From: Streptomyces showdoensis
Lineage (GTDB): Bacteria > Actinomycetota > Actinomycetes > Streptomycetales > Streptomycetaceae
Assembly (NCBI RefSeq): GCF_039535475.1
Contig: NZ_BAAAXG010000026.1
Coordinates: 1,674,001-1,738,000 of the forward strand
Direction: 5' to 3'
DNA length: 64,000 nucleotides
The translations under genes and the position numbers were made by a program. The notes under the pieces are model-generated. The model made no database searches and was not told the DNA's origin. It was given only the letters and a program-made list of their open reading frames with translations. Shown one piece after another: positions 12,084-19,564 of the stretch; position 1 is the first letter of the stretch; every line of letters starts with the position of its first letter.

Positions 12084-13364
12084 ATGCCGAACACCGGGAC
12101 GAAGCCCACGCCCTCCGCCCGAACCCACCGGGCGCTGCTCCTCGCCCAGCTCGCCAACGCGGTCGGCGACGGCGCCTTCTACGTGACCTCGGCCCTCTAC
12201 TTCTCCCTGGTCGTCGGGCTCTCCGCCGCGCAGATCGGCGCCGGGCTCGCCCTCGCCTGGGGCATCGGCTCGGTCGCCGGGGTGCCCCTCGGCCACCTCG
12301 CCGACCGGCGCGGGCCGCGCGGCACCTCGGTGTGGCTCGCCCTGGCGACCTCGGGGGCCGTCGCCTCCTTCCTGCTCATCCGCTCCTTCCTGCCCTTCCT
12401 GCTCGCCGCCGCGGTGTACGCCACCGCCCAGAGCGGGCTCGCCGCCGCCCGCCAGGCCCTGCTCGCGGGGCTGGTCGAGCCGGCCGCCCGGGTGGGGATG
12501 CTGGCCAGGGTGCAGGCCACGCTGAACGCGGGGCTCGCGGTCGGCGCCGCGCTCGGCGGCCTCGCCCTGCACGCCGGCACGCGCGGCGCGTACCTCGCCG
12601 TCCTCGCGCTCGACGCGCTGGGCTTCCTCGTCTGCGCCCTGGTGCTGCGCGCGCTCCCGCCGGTGCCGGGCACGGGGGCCGCGGCCGGCGGCCCGGCCCG
12701 GCTGGTGGTGCTGCGGGACCGCCCGTACGCCCTGCTCACGCTCCTGAACGCGCTGCTGCTGCTCCGGCTGCCGCTGCTCAGCCTGGCGCTGCCGTTGTGG
12801 ATCGTGGAGCGCACCACGGCGCCCGGCTGGACGGTGTCGGCGCTCTTCGTCCTCAACACGGGCGCGGTCATGCTCTTCCAGGTGCGGGCCGCGCGCTCGG
12901 TGACGGGGCCGGCCGAGGCCACCCGGGCGGTGGGGCGCTCCGGCCTGGTGATGCTCGCCTCGTGCGCGGTGTTCGCGGTGACGGCGGTGGGCCTCGGGCC
13001 CGGCCCGACGGTCGCGGTGCTCGTGCTGGGCGCCGTTCTCCAGGTGGTCGCGGAGATGCGCCACTCGGCGGGGTCGTGGCAGATCGGGCTGGGACTCGCG
13101 CCGGCCGACCGGATCGGCCAGTACCAGGGCTTCTACGGCACCGGCGTGCCCGTCGCCAGGACCCTCGGGCCGCTGCTCGTCACCACGCTGCTGATCGGCT
13201 GGGGAGCGGCCGGCTGGCTGGTCCTGGGCGGGATCTTCCTGGTGGCGGGCCTGGCGACGGGGCCGGCGGTGCGCTGGGCGGAGCGCGTGCGGGCGGCGGA
13301 CGCGGTGCCGGGTGCGCTTGCGGGTGCGCTTCCGGGCGTGGGGGAGCCGGCCGGGGTCCGCTGA
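12084..13364 (+). CDS. Major facilitator superfamily transporter
   Basis: A 426-residue protein with about 12 predicted membrane segments and the MFS motif A loop GHLADRRGPRG between segments 2 and 3. The likely role is drug or metabolite efflux at the cytoplasmic membrane; substrate unknown. The ATG at 12084 was chosen because a -10-like TAACGT lies just upstream and no Shine-Dalgarno is seen; a GTG two codons earlier is possible. It stands alone after tRNA-Ala. Confidence 0.85.
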   Translation: MPNTGTKPTPSARTHRALLLAQLANAVGDGAFYVTSALYFSLVVGLSAAQIGAGLALAWGIGSVAGVPLGHLADRRGPRGTSVWLALATSGAVASFLLIRSFLPFLLAAAVYATAQSGLAAARQALLAGLVEPAARVGMLARVQATLNAGLAVGAALGGLALHAGTRGAYLAVLALDALGFLVCALVLRALPPVPGTGAAAGGPARLVVLRDRPYALLTLLNALLLLRLPLLSLALPLWIVERTTAPGWTVSALFVLNTGAVMLFQVRAARSVTGPAEATRAVGRSGLVMLASCAVFAVTAVGLGPGPTVAVLVLGAVLQVVAEMRHSAGSWQIGLGLAPADRIGQYQGFYGTGVPVARTLGPLLVTTLLIGWGAAGWLVLGGIFLVAGLATGPAVRWAERVRAADAVPGALAGALPGVGEPAGVR

Positions 13365-13527
13365 GCCGGACGGGTGGTGTTCATCGGAAGAACTGCGCGG
13401 ACGCGGCGTCGCTCCGGGGAATCGCGGCGCCCGTACACATCATGAGGAAGGTACGAAAAGCGCGCAATCCGAAATGAACCATCCGAGAAATCGGATACCG
13501 CCCACAACGTCACGAAAGTGAGGGGTC

Positions 13528-13938
13528 ATGGCAACCGCCAAGGTCAAGCAGTTCTGGACCGCCTTCATCTCCGTCCTCTTCGCCCTGCTCGCCTCCCTCG
13601 GCCTGGCGAGCCCCGCCACCGCCGCCCAGCAGCCCGCCCTCCAGCAGGGCGAGGAGCCGGCCGTCGCCGGTGGCGCCGGGACCGCCACCGCCGCGCGTCC
13701 CGCCGTCTCCGTACCGGCACAGCGGAGCCATCAGTGGCGCACGACGCAGGGCCGCGCCCTGCCGCCGACCATCAAGCAGCGGATCGGCGCCGAGGCGCAC
13801 GGTTCCTCCCCCGCCGTCCGCCACCTGCGCGCCGACTCCCCGCTCACCGGCACGGAGCCGGCCGGCTCCCGCGGCACCGACGGCCTGACCGGAGCGGCGC
13901 TCACGACGCAGGCCGACCGGACCGCGACGGCCGCGTAG
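13528..13938 (+). CDS. Small secreted hypothetical protein (possibly DUF6344)
   Basis: A 136-residue protein with a signal peptide (MATAKVKQFWTAFISVLFALLASLGLASPATA, cleavage likely after ATA near residue 32). The mature part is Ala/Thr/Gly-rich without a recognisable fold. Streptomyces proteins with this N-terminus are, as I recall, grouped as DUF6344; I am not certain. GTGAGGGG lies before the ATG. The 163 bp upstream are less GC-rich than the surroundings and may hold its promoter. Its stop is inside the left arm of a hairpin. Confidence 0.7.
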   Translation: MATAKVKQFWTAFISVLFALLASLGLASPATAAQQPALQQGEEPAVAGGAGTATAARPAVSVPAQRSHQWRTTQGRALPPTIKQRIGAEAHGSSPAVRHLRADSPLTGTEPAGSRGTDGLTGAALTTQADRTATAA

Positions 13939-13964
13939 GGCGCGCGGGATCATCCGCGCGCCCT
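13937..13964 (+). terminator. Terminator between convergent genes
   Basis: AGGGCGCGCGG (13937-13947) pairs with CCGCGCGCCCT (13954-13964) around a 6-nt loop. It overlaps the stop codon of the upstream gene and faces the DUF5324 gene. Confidence 0.65.
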
Positions 13965-14003
13965 CCGCGTCCGTCCGTACTCCGCACGGCGACCGGCCGG
14001 CGA

Positions 14004-14696
14004 TCAGCGACGCTCCTCGTCGCGGTCCGTGGCCTCCGCGTCGGCCTCCTTGGCCGCCACCTCGGGATCGAGTGACGAACCGCCGTCGTCGACGGACGAC
14101 AGCCCGGTCTCCTCGTCCACCTCGGTGGGAGCGGGCGGCTCGACCAGCCAGTCGGGGTTGGCCTGCTTGTCCCACCACCTCCAGGCGCAGAACGCGCCCA
14201 CCGCCAGCACGCCGAGGATCACGACACCCTTGGCGAGGCGTCCGGCCCTGGCCCGACGCTCCTGATGCTTCACGATCTTCTCGATGTCCCTCGGCGTCAC
14301 CTGCCCGCGCAGCGCGGCCCAGGCGGCGACGGAACGCGCCCCGGCCTCGTCGAGGACCGGACCGGTCGCGGCGACCGCGTGCTCGACGCGCGGCACGGTG
14401 TAGTCGGTCGCCTGACGGGCGGCCTTGCGGGTCACGGCCGCCGCACGATGCGCGGCCTCGTCGACCCGCGGCGGTACATGCGGTGCGACATGGCAGTCGT
14501 ACTGGTGACGCGCCTGAGCGCGAGCCTGCGACGCGGCCTTCGAGACCTTCGGGCCCAGCTTGTCGCGCGCATCCTGCGCATACTGCACGGCCTGGTCTCT
14601 GGCCGATTCCGCGTACGGCGCCACCACTTCCGCGGCGTGCAGGACGCTCTCCTTCGCCGAACCTGTCGCGGCGCGCACGCTGTCCATGCGGGTCAC
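14004..14696 (-). CDS. DUF5324 family protein
   Basis: A 230-residue protein. The N-terminal two thirds are helical and Ala-rich with repeats of the kind AxxARDxAxxYAQDARDKL, resembling apolipophorin-like or YtxH-type amphipathic helices. One membrane segment follows at about 155-172 (GVVILGVLAVGAFCAWRWW), then an acidic tail. DUF5324 is found in Streptomyces and has no known role. The GTG at 14696 has AGGAGG about 9 bases upstream; an ATG three codons later is the alternative. Confidence 0.75.
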   Translation of the reverse strand: MTRMDSVRAATGSAKESVLHAAEVVAPYAESARDQAVQYAQDARDKLGPKVSKAASQARAQARHQYDCHVAPHVPPRVDEAAHRAAAVTRKAARQATDYTVPRVEHAVAATGPVLDEAGARSVAAWAALRGQVTPRDIEKIVKHQERRARAGRLAKGVVILGVLAVGAFCAWRWWDKQANPDWLVEPPAPTEVDEETGLSSVDDGGSSLDPEVAAKEADAEATDRDEERR

Positions 14697-14863
14697 AGGA
14701 TTCCTCCTCCTCGGTGGCGATGTCGGTTTTTCACCTTTCCATCCTTTTCGGAATCATGCCTGTCCGACCGCTGTCCGGCATGCGGGGCTGGCATCCGGGG
14801 CATGCGAGGATCGGACCCGCGGGCGCAGACGCGCCGGTGCACAGGTGTGGAGGAAGGCGGATC

Positions 14864-15391
14864 GTGGCCGAGCAGCTGTACGCGACTCTGAAGACCAGCC
14901 AGGGTGACATCGAGATTCGGCTGCTGCCGTTCCACGCCCCGAAGACGGTCAGGAACTTCGTCGAGCTCGCCACGGGCGAGCGCGAGTGGACCGACCCGGC
15001 GACCGGCGCGCTCACCACGGCCCCGCTCTACGACGGCACGGTCTTCCACCGGGTGATCAAGGGCTTCATGATCCAGGGCGGCGACCCGCTGGGGAACGGC
15101 ACGGGCGGACCCGGCTACGAGTTCGCCGACGAGTTCCACCCGGAGCTCTTCTTCGACAAGCCCTATCTGCTCGCGATGGCCAACGCCGGACCGGGCACCA
15201 ACGGCTCGCAGTTCTTCATCACGGTCGGCGCGACGACCTGGCTCAACCGCAAGCACACGATCTTCGGCGAGGTCGTCGGCGAGGCGAGCAAGAAGGTCGT
15301 GGACGCGATCGCGACCGCCGAGACCAACCCGCGCACGGAGCGCCCGGTCGAGGACGTCGTCATCGAGTCCGTCGTCGTCGAGAAGCGCTGA
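14864..15391 (+). CDS. Peptidyl-prolyl cis-trans isomerase, cyclophilin type
   Basis: Cytoplasmic cyclophilin, 175 residues, which catalyses proline isomerisation during folding. Conserved motifs include the catalytic FHRVIKGFMIQGGD (Arg/Phe/Gln), the substrate pocket segment MANAGPGTNGSQFFIT, and HTIFGEVV. No signal peptide is present. The GTG at 14864 follows GGAGGAAGG. It is followed by a hairpin and the rhomboid gene. Confidence 0.92.
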   Translation: MAEQLYATLKTSQGDIEIRLLPFHAPKTVRNFVELATGEREWTDPATGALTTAPLYDGTVFHRVIKGFMIQGGDPLGNGTGGPGYEFADEFHPELFFDKPYLLAMANAGPGTNGSQFFITVGATTWLNRKHTIFGEVVGEASKKVVDAIATAETNPRTERPVEDVVIESVVVEKR

Positions 15392-15492
15392 AGCCGGCTG
15401 CCGGCGCGCTGACCGGCGGCCCGTACTCGTACACCTGCTCGTGGTCGTAGGTCCGTGCGTGCCCGTACCCCCCCCGTGTACGGGAACCTTGG

Positions 15493-15523
15493 CGCCCCGC
15501 CCGTCCGTCTGGAGGGCGGGGCG
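15493..15523 (+). terminator. Hairpin after the cyclophilin gene
   Basis: CGCCCCGCCC (15493-15502) pairs with GGGCGGGGCG (15514-15523), followed by GTCTGTTG. Confidence 0.6.
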
Positions 15524-15600
15524 GTCTGTTGGCCCCGCCACACCCGTGGCACCCGCCGCACCCGCCCGCGCCAGTCGCCTCGTCCTCGGGAGGACGCCTC

Positions 15601-16467
15601 ATGGACCCGCAGTCCGGTCTGCCGCGCTGCTACCGCCACCCGGACACCGAGACCGGGATCCGCTGCACCCGCTGCGAGAAGCCGATCTGCCCGCAGTGCA
15701 TGGTCTCCGCGTCCGTCGGCTTCCAGTGCCCCGACTGCGTGCGCAACGGCTCCGGCACCGGTCACGCGCCCGACGCCAACCGGCCCAGGACGCTCGCGGG
15801 CGGCCGGGTGGAGACGGACGGGCGGCTCGTCACCAAGATCCTGATCGGGATCAACCTGGCGCTGTTCATCGCGGTCCAGGTGCTCGGCGACCGGTTCACG
15901 GACCAGCTGGTGATGATCGGCTACGCCTACAACCCGCTGCTCGGCGAGGTCGTCGGGGTCGCTGACGGCGAGTGGTACCGGCTGCTGACCTCGGCCTTCC
16001 TGCACCAGGAGATCCCGCACTTCCTCTTCAACATGATCGGCCTGTGGGTCATCGGCGGGATCGTGGAGCCGGAGCTGGGCCGGATCCGCTACACCCTGCT
16101 CTGCCTGCTCTCGGGCCTCTCGGGCTCGGCGCTCGTCTATCTGGTCGACGCCCCGAACCAGGCCTCGCTGGGCGCCTCGGGCATCGTCTACGGCCTGATC
16201 GGCTCCTGGGTGGTGCTCGCCCGTCGGCGGCGCTACGACATGCGCCCGGTCTTCCTCTTCGTGGCGCTGTCGCTGCTGCTGACCTTCACCCGCCCGGGGA
16301 TCTCCTGGGAGGCCCACATCGGCGGTCTGGTCGGGGGAGCGCTGGTCACCTTCGCCATGGTCCACGCGCCGCGGGAACGGCGGGAGCTGGTGCAGTACGG
16401 GGTCTGCGGGCTGGTGCTGCTGATCGACCTGGGGATCGTGCTGGCCCGGACCGCCGCGCTCACCTGA
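15601..16467 (+). CDS. Rhomboid intramembrane protease with N-terminal zinc ribbon
   Basis: A 288-residue membrane protein. Residues about 8-45 hold a cysteine/histidine cluster (CYRHPDTETGIRCTRCEKPICPQCM..CPDC) that should bind zinc. The rhomboid domain follows with about six or seven helices, the catalytic serine in LGASGIVYGLIGS, and a histidine in a later helix (EAHIGGLVGG). The enzyme cuts membrane proteins within the bilayer; its substrate is unknown. ATG at 15601 follows GGGAGGAC. This architecture is common in actinobacteria near crgA. Confidence 0.9.
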   Translation: MDPQSGLPRCYRHPDTETGIRCTRCEKPICPQCMVSASVGFQCPDCVRNGSGTGHAPDANRPRTLAGGRVETDGRLVTKILIGINLALFIAVQVLGDRFTDQLVMIGYAYNPLLGEVVGVADGEWYRLLTSAFLHQEIPHFLFNMIGLWVIGGIVEPELGRIRYTLLCLLSGLSGSALVYLVDAPNQASLGASGIVYGLIGSWVVLARRRRYDMRPVFLFVALSLLLTFTRPGISWEAHIGGLVGGALVTFAMVHAPRERRELVQYGVCGLVLLIDLGIVLARTAALT

Positions 16468-16503
16468 GCCGGACGGCCTGTGGATGAGCTGTGGACGGGC
16501 CGC

Positions 16504-16519
16504 GGGGAAAGCTTTCCCC
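16504..16519. repeat. Perfect 16-bp palindrome
   Basis: GGGGAAAGCTTTCCCC is fully self-complementary. Twelve of its bases, GAAAGCTTTCCC (16507-16518), recur at 16617-16628 as a direct repeat. Confidence 0.85.
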
Positions 16520-16571
16520 AGAGTTATCCACAGTGCGTGGCCGCTTGGCCACTCTGGTCTGGACATGACTA

Positions 16572-16617
16572 CGCCCCCCACTTCTGAGCAGGTGTTTTCT
16601 CTCAGAAGTGGGGGGCG
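16572..16617. terminator. Perfect 17-bp inverted repeat, probable bidirectional terminator
   Basis: The left arm CGCCCCCCACTTCTGAG (16572-16588) matches the right arm CTCAGAAGTGGGGGGCG (16601-16617) exactly, with a 12-nt T-rich loop. It sits between the ends of the rhomboid gene (+) and crgA (-), amid the DnaA boxes. Confidence 0.65.
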
Positions 16618-16761
16618 AAAGCTTTCCCGGATGGCGTTCTCGCGGTCGTACCGGCGTCAACCCCGTGGGAGTTATCCACAGATCTTCGTAAGTTATCCAG
16701 TGCTGTGCACAACGCTGTGGATAACCTCAGGGCAGAGCTTGACGAGGGGCGGGGTGAGCCG

Positions 16762-17019
16762 CTACTTCCACTGCGTCGAGACGCCGAAGCCCGCGGCGAT
16801 GAAGCCGAAGCCGACCACGATGTTCCAGTTGTTGATGGACTTGACCGGCAGCGTGCCGTCGGTGACGTAGAAGACCACGATCCACACCAGCCCGATGGCG
16901 AAGAGCGCCAGCATCACGGGCGCCACCCAGCTGCGGTTGGTCAGCTTGATGGAGGCGGCCTGCTTGGTGGCGGGCGGCGGCGTGTAGTCGGCCTTCTTGC
17001 GGATCCGTGACTTCGGCAC
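16762..17019 (-). CDS. crgA: Cell division inhibitor CrgA
   Basis: An 85-residue membrane protein with a basic N-terminus ([16 protein letters not shown]) and two membrane helices ([22 protein letters not shown] and [17 protein letters not shown]). CrgA coordinates FtsZ-dependent sporulation septation in Streptomyces and links divisome proteins in mycobacteria. The sequence matches the family over its full length. Start is GTG at 17019 with AGGAGAG upstream. It is divergent from the DUF881 gene, as usual. Confidence 0.93.
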   Translation of the reverse strand: MPKSRIRKKADYTPPPATKQAASIKLTNRSWVAPVMLALFAIGLVWIVVFYVTDGTLPVKSINNWNIVVGFGFIAAGFGVSTQWK

Positions 17020-17159
17020 GAGGGACTCTCCTGTCGATGCGCTGCGTGACCGCGCAGGGAACTGTGGCTGGCGCCGGGATGTGACGCAGGAGGACCGCTG
17101 CGTCCCCCGGGCGTCCGTTAGCGTAGTGGTTCCGCGGCACCGAAGGGGATCAGGGTACG

Positions 17160-17927
17160 TTGAGCAATTCCGCCGACACTCCCGCAGGGCCGGGCCGAAC
17201 CACGAGGTGGCGCCCCGTCCGGGTGCTCACCGCTGCCGTTTTCGCCCTCGCCGGACTGATCTTCGTCACCAGCTTCAACACCGCCAAGGGCACCAACCTG
17301 CGCACCGACGCCTCCCTCCTGAGGCTCTCGGACCTGATCGAGGAGCGCAGCCACAAGAACGCCGGCCTCGACGAGACCACCGCCGCCCTGCGCCGCCAGG
17401 TGGACGCCCTCGCCGCCCGCGACGACGGCTCCACCGAGGCCCAGGACGAGCGGCTGCGCGCCCTTGAGGCCTCCGCGGGCACCGCCGAGACCGCGGGTCC
17501 CGGCCTCACCGTCACCCTCGACGACGCCCCGCCGAACGCCCAGGCCGCCCCCGGCTATCCGGAGCCGCAGGCCAACGACCTGGTCATCCACCAGCAGGAC
17601 CTGCAGGCCGTCGTCAACGCGCTCTGGCAGGGCGGCGCCAAGGGCATCAAGGTCATGGACCAGCGGCTCATCTCCACCAGCGCCGTCCGCTGCGTCGGCA
17701 ACACCCTGATCCTCCAGGGCCGCGTCTACTCGCCGCCCTACAAGATCACCGCCGTCGGTGACCGCGGCAAGCTGAACAAGGCCCTCGCCGACTCCCCCGC
17801 CATCCAGAACTACCGGCTGTACGTGAAGGCCTACGGCCTCGGCTGGAAAGTCGACGAGCACAAGGCGGTGACTCTGCCCGGCTACTCGGGCACAGTGGAC
17901 CTCCACTACGCGAAGCCGGTGAGCTGA
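17160..17927 (+). CDS. DUF881 family membrane protein
   Basis: A 255-residue protein with one N-terminal membrane helix (about 21-41), a short coiled coil (55-95, [27 protein letters not shown]) and an extracytoplasmic DUF881 domain (LTVTLDDAP.. to ..LHYAKPV). The family sits beside crgA and class E sortases across actinobacteria and is probably tied to division or envelope assembly, but its role is not settled. The start is TTG at 17160 with GGGGATCAGGG upstream. The first sortase gene follows after 32 bp. Confidence 0.85.
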   Translation: MSNSADTPAGPGRTTRWRPVRVLTAAVFALAGLIFVTSFNTAKGTNLRTDASLLRLSDLIEERSHKNAGLDETTAALRRQVDALAARDDGSTEAQDERLRALEASAGTAETAGPGLTVTLDDAPPNAQAAPGYPEPQANDLVIHQQDLQAVVNALWQGGAKGIKVMDQRLISTSAVRCVGNTLILQGRVYSPPYKITAVGDRGKLNKALADSPAIQNYRLYVKAYGLGWKVDEHKAVTLPGYSGTVDLHYAKPVS

Positions 17928-17959
17928 CCGGTCCGCCGACCGGGGGGAGCCGGGGTGCC

Positions 17960-18703
17960 GTGACGGCGGGGACGAGGGCGCGGACCGCCGGGCGACCGGC
18001 CGCCGGGCCGGCCGGGGCGCGGGCGCTGCGCCTGGCCGTACGGAGCTTCAGCGAGCTGTGCATCACCGTCGGCGCCGTGATCGTCCTCTTCGTCGTCTAC
18101 GTCCTGTACTGGACCGGCGTGCAGGCCGGCACCGCCACCGCGGGCCAGCTCGACACCCTCCAGCGGGAGTGGGTCGACCGCCCGGTCGAGGCGCCCGCCG
18201 CCCCCCGCGCGGCGGCGCCCCCGAAGCCGTACACGGCCGGCAAGGGCTTCGCCGTGATGTACGTGCCCCGGCTCGGCAGGGACTGGGAGTGGCCCGTCCT
18301 GGAGGGCACCGCGGCCGGCACCCTGAAGAAGGGCCTCGGCCACTACGCCGGCACCGCCCGCCTCGGCGGCACCGGGAACTTCGCCGTCGCCGGCCACCGG
18401 CGCACCTACGGCGACCCCTTCAAGGACTTCCCCCGGCTGCGCCGCGGCGACGCCGTCGTCCTCACCGACGGCACCACCTGGTACACGTACCGGATCGACC
18501 GCGAGCCCTACCGGACGGTGCCCACCGACATCGGCGTCATCGACCCGGTGCCCGGGAAGTCGGGCTTCGACGGGCCCGGCCGCTACCTCACCCTCACCAC
18601 CTGCGACCCCGAGTGGGGCAGCAGCCACCGTCTGATCGCCTGGGCGCACCTGGACGCCACCCAGCCGGTGACCGACGGCCGTCCACAGGCTTTGGACAGC
18701 TGA
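17960..18703 (+). CDS. Class E sortase (first of three)
   Basis: A transpeptidase/sortase of 247 residues. A cytoplasmic tail and one membrane helix (31-51) precede the beta-barrel domain. Catalytic residues are His146 (VAGHRRTYG), Cys215 (TLTTC) and Arg224 (SSHRLI). Class E enzymes of high-GC Gram-positives recognise LAxTG-type signals. Its linker is short and Pro/Ala-rich and its sequence diverges from the two sortases downstream, so its role may differ. Start is GTG at 17960. Confidence 0.9.
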   Translation: MTAGTRARTAGRPAAGPAGARALRLAVRSFSELCITVGAVIVLFVVYVLYWTGVQAGTATAGQLDTLQREWVDRPVEAPAAPRAAAPPKPYTAGKGFAVMYVPRLGRDWEWPVLEGTAAGTLKKGLGHYAGTARLGGTGNFAVAGHRRTYGDPFKDFPRLRRGDAVVLTDGTTWYTYRIDREPYRTVPTDIGVIDPVPGKSGFDGPGRYLTLTTCDPEWGSSHRLIAWAHLDATQPVTDGRPQALDS

Positions 18704-18767
18704 CCCCCGGCCGCCCCCGCGCCCCGTACTCTGGTCCCCGTAACGAACGGAAGGGGCAGCGGACGTC

Positions 18768-18929
18768 ATGTACGGATGGATCTGGCGGCATCTGCCGGGC
18801 AACGCCTGGATAAGGGCACTGATCTCGGTCGTGCTGGTCCTCGGGGCCGTCTACGTCCTCTTCCAGTACGTGTTCCCCTGGGCGGAGCCGCTGCTTCCGT
18901 TCAACGATGTGACGGTGGACGGCCAGTGA
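18768..18929 (+). CDS. Small membrane protein (53 residues)
   Basis: Sequence begins MYGWIWRHLPGNAWIRALISV and contains one membrane helix (about 17-36, LISVVLVLGAVYVLFQYVF), ending FNDVTVDGQ. Not named in any family I recall. The ATG at 18768 has GGAAGGGGC upstream. A -10-like TACTCT lies at 18727-18732. Its TGA overlaps the GTG of the amidotransferase gene, so translation is coupled. The overlap and its sortase neighbours suggest an envelope role, but that is inference. Confidence 0.8.
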   Translation: MYGWIWRHLPGNAWIRALISVVLVLGAVYVLFQYVFPWAEPLLPFNDVTVDGQ

Positions 18930-19564
18930 GCGCACGGATTCTCGTCGTCGACAACTACGACAGCTTCGTCTTCAACCTCGTCCAGTACCTCTACCAGCTC
19001 GGTGCCGAGTGCGAGGTGCTGCGCAACGACGAGGTCGAACTGAGCCACGCCCAGGACGGCTTCGACGGCGTGCTCCTGTCGCCCGGGCCCGGCGCGCCCG
19101 AACAGGCCGGGGTCTGCATCGACATGGTCCGCCACTGCGCCGCCACCGGGGTGCCGGTCTTCGGCGTCTGCCTCGGCATGCAGTCGATGGCCGTCGCCTA
19201 CGGCGGGGTCGTCGACCGCGCGCCCGAGCTGCTGCACGGCAAGACCTCCCCGGTCAGCCACGAGGGCAAGGGCGTCTTCGCCGGGCTGCCCTCGCCGTTC
19301 ACCGCGACCCGCTACCACTCGCTGGCCGCCGAGCCCGCCGCGCTGCCGGCCGAGCTGGAGGTCACCGCGCGCACCGAGGACGGCATCATCATGGGGCTGC
19401 GGCACCGTGAACTGGCGGTCGAGGGCGTGCAGTTCCACCCCGAGTCGGTGCTCACCGAGCACGGTCACCTGATGCTCGCCAACTGGCTGGAGCAGTGCGG
19501 CGACAAGGGGGCCGTGGCGAGGTCGGCGGGACTCGCGCCGGTGGTGGGCAAGGCCGTCGCGTGA
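18926..19564 (+). CDS. pabA: Anthranilate/aminodeoxychorismate synthase component II (glutamine amidotransferase)
   Basis: A class I glutamine amidotransferase, 212 residues, that hydrolyses glutamine and passes ammonia to a chorismate-binding partner (TrpE or PabB). The triad is visible: Cys in GVCLGMQ and His/Glu in GVQFHPES; the N-terminus ILVVDNYDSFVFNLVQYL is diagnostic. No component I gene is nearby, so which chorismate enzyme it serves is unclear; PabA (folate) is the more likely label. Both ends overlap neighbours by four bases (GTGA), placing it in a sortase operon. Confidence 0.85.
   Translation: MSARILVVDNYDSFVFNLVQYLYQLGAECEVLRNDEVELSHAQDGFDGVLLSPGPGAPEQAGVCIDMVRHCAATGVPVFGVCLGMQSMAVAYGGVVDRAPELLHGKTSPVSHEGKGVFAGLPSPFTATRYHSLAAEPAALPAELEVTARTEDGIIMGLRHRELAVEGVQFHPESVLTEHGHLMLANWLEQCGDKGAVARSAGLAPVVGKAVA

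Larger units (their letters stand above)
16479..16724. promoter_or_regulatory. Cluster of DnaA boxes between the rhomboid gene and crgA
   Basis: In the 294-bp convergent gap (16468-16761) there are three perfect TTATCCACA boxes, at 16524-16532 (+), 16672-16680 (+) and 16716-16724 (-). Two relaxed-consensus boxes lie at 16479-16487 (-, TCATCCACA) and 16490-16498 (-, CCGTCCACA). A near-match TTATCCAGT lies at 16693. The gap holds no gene. DnaA-box clusters outside oriC that titrate DnaA are known in Streptomyces. Confidence 0.75.

Noticed and set aside
13442..13477. Mini-ORF encoding MRKVRKARNPK before the secreted protein gene
   Set aside because: Eleven codons, no clear ribosome site, and no attenuator structure after it; most likely chance in an AT-richer promoter region.
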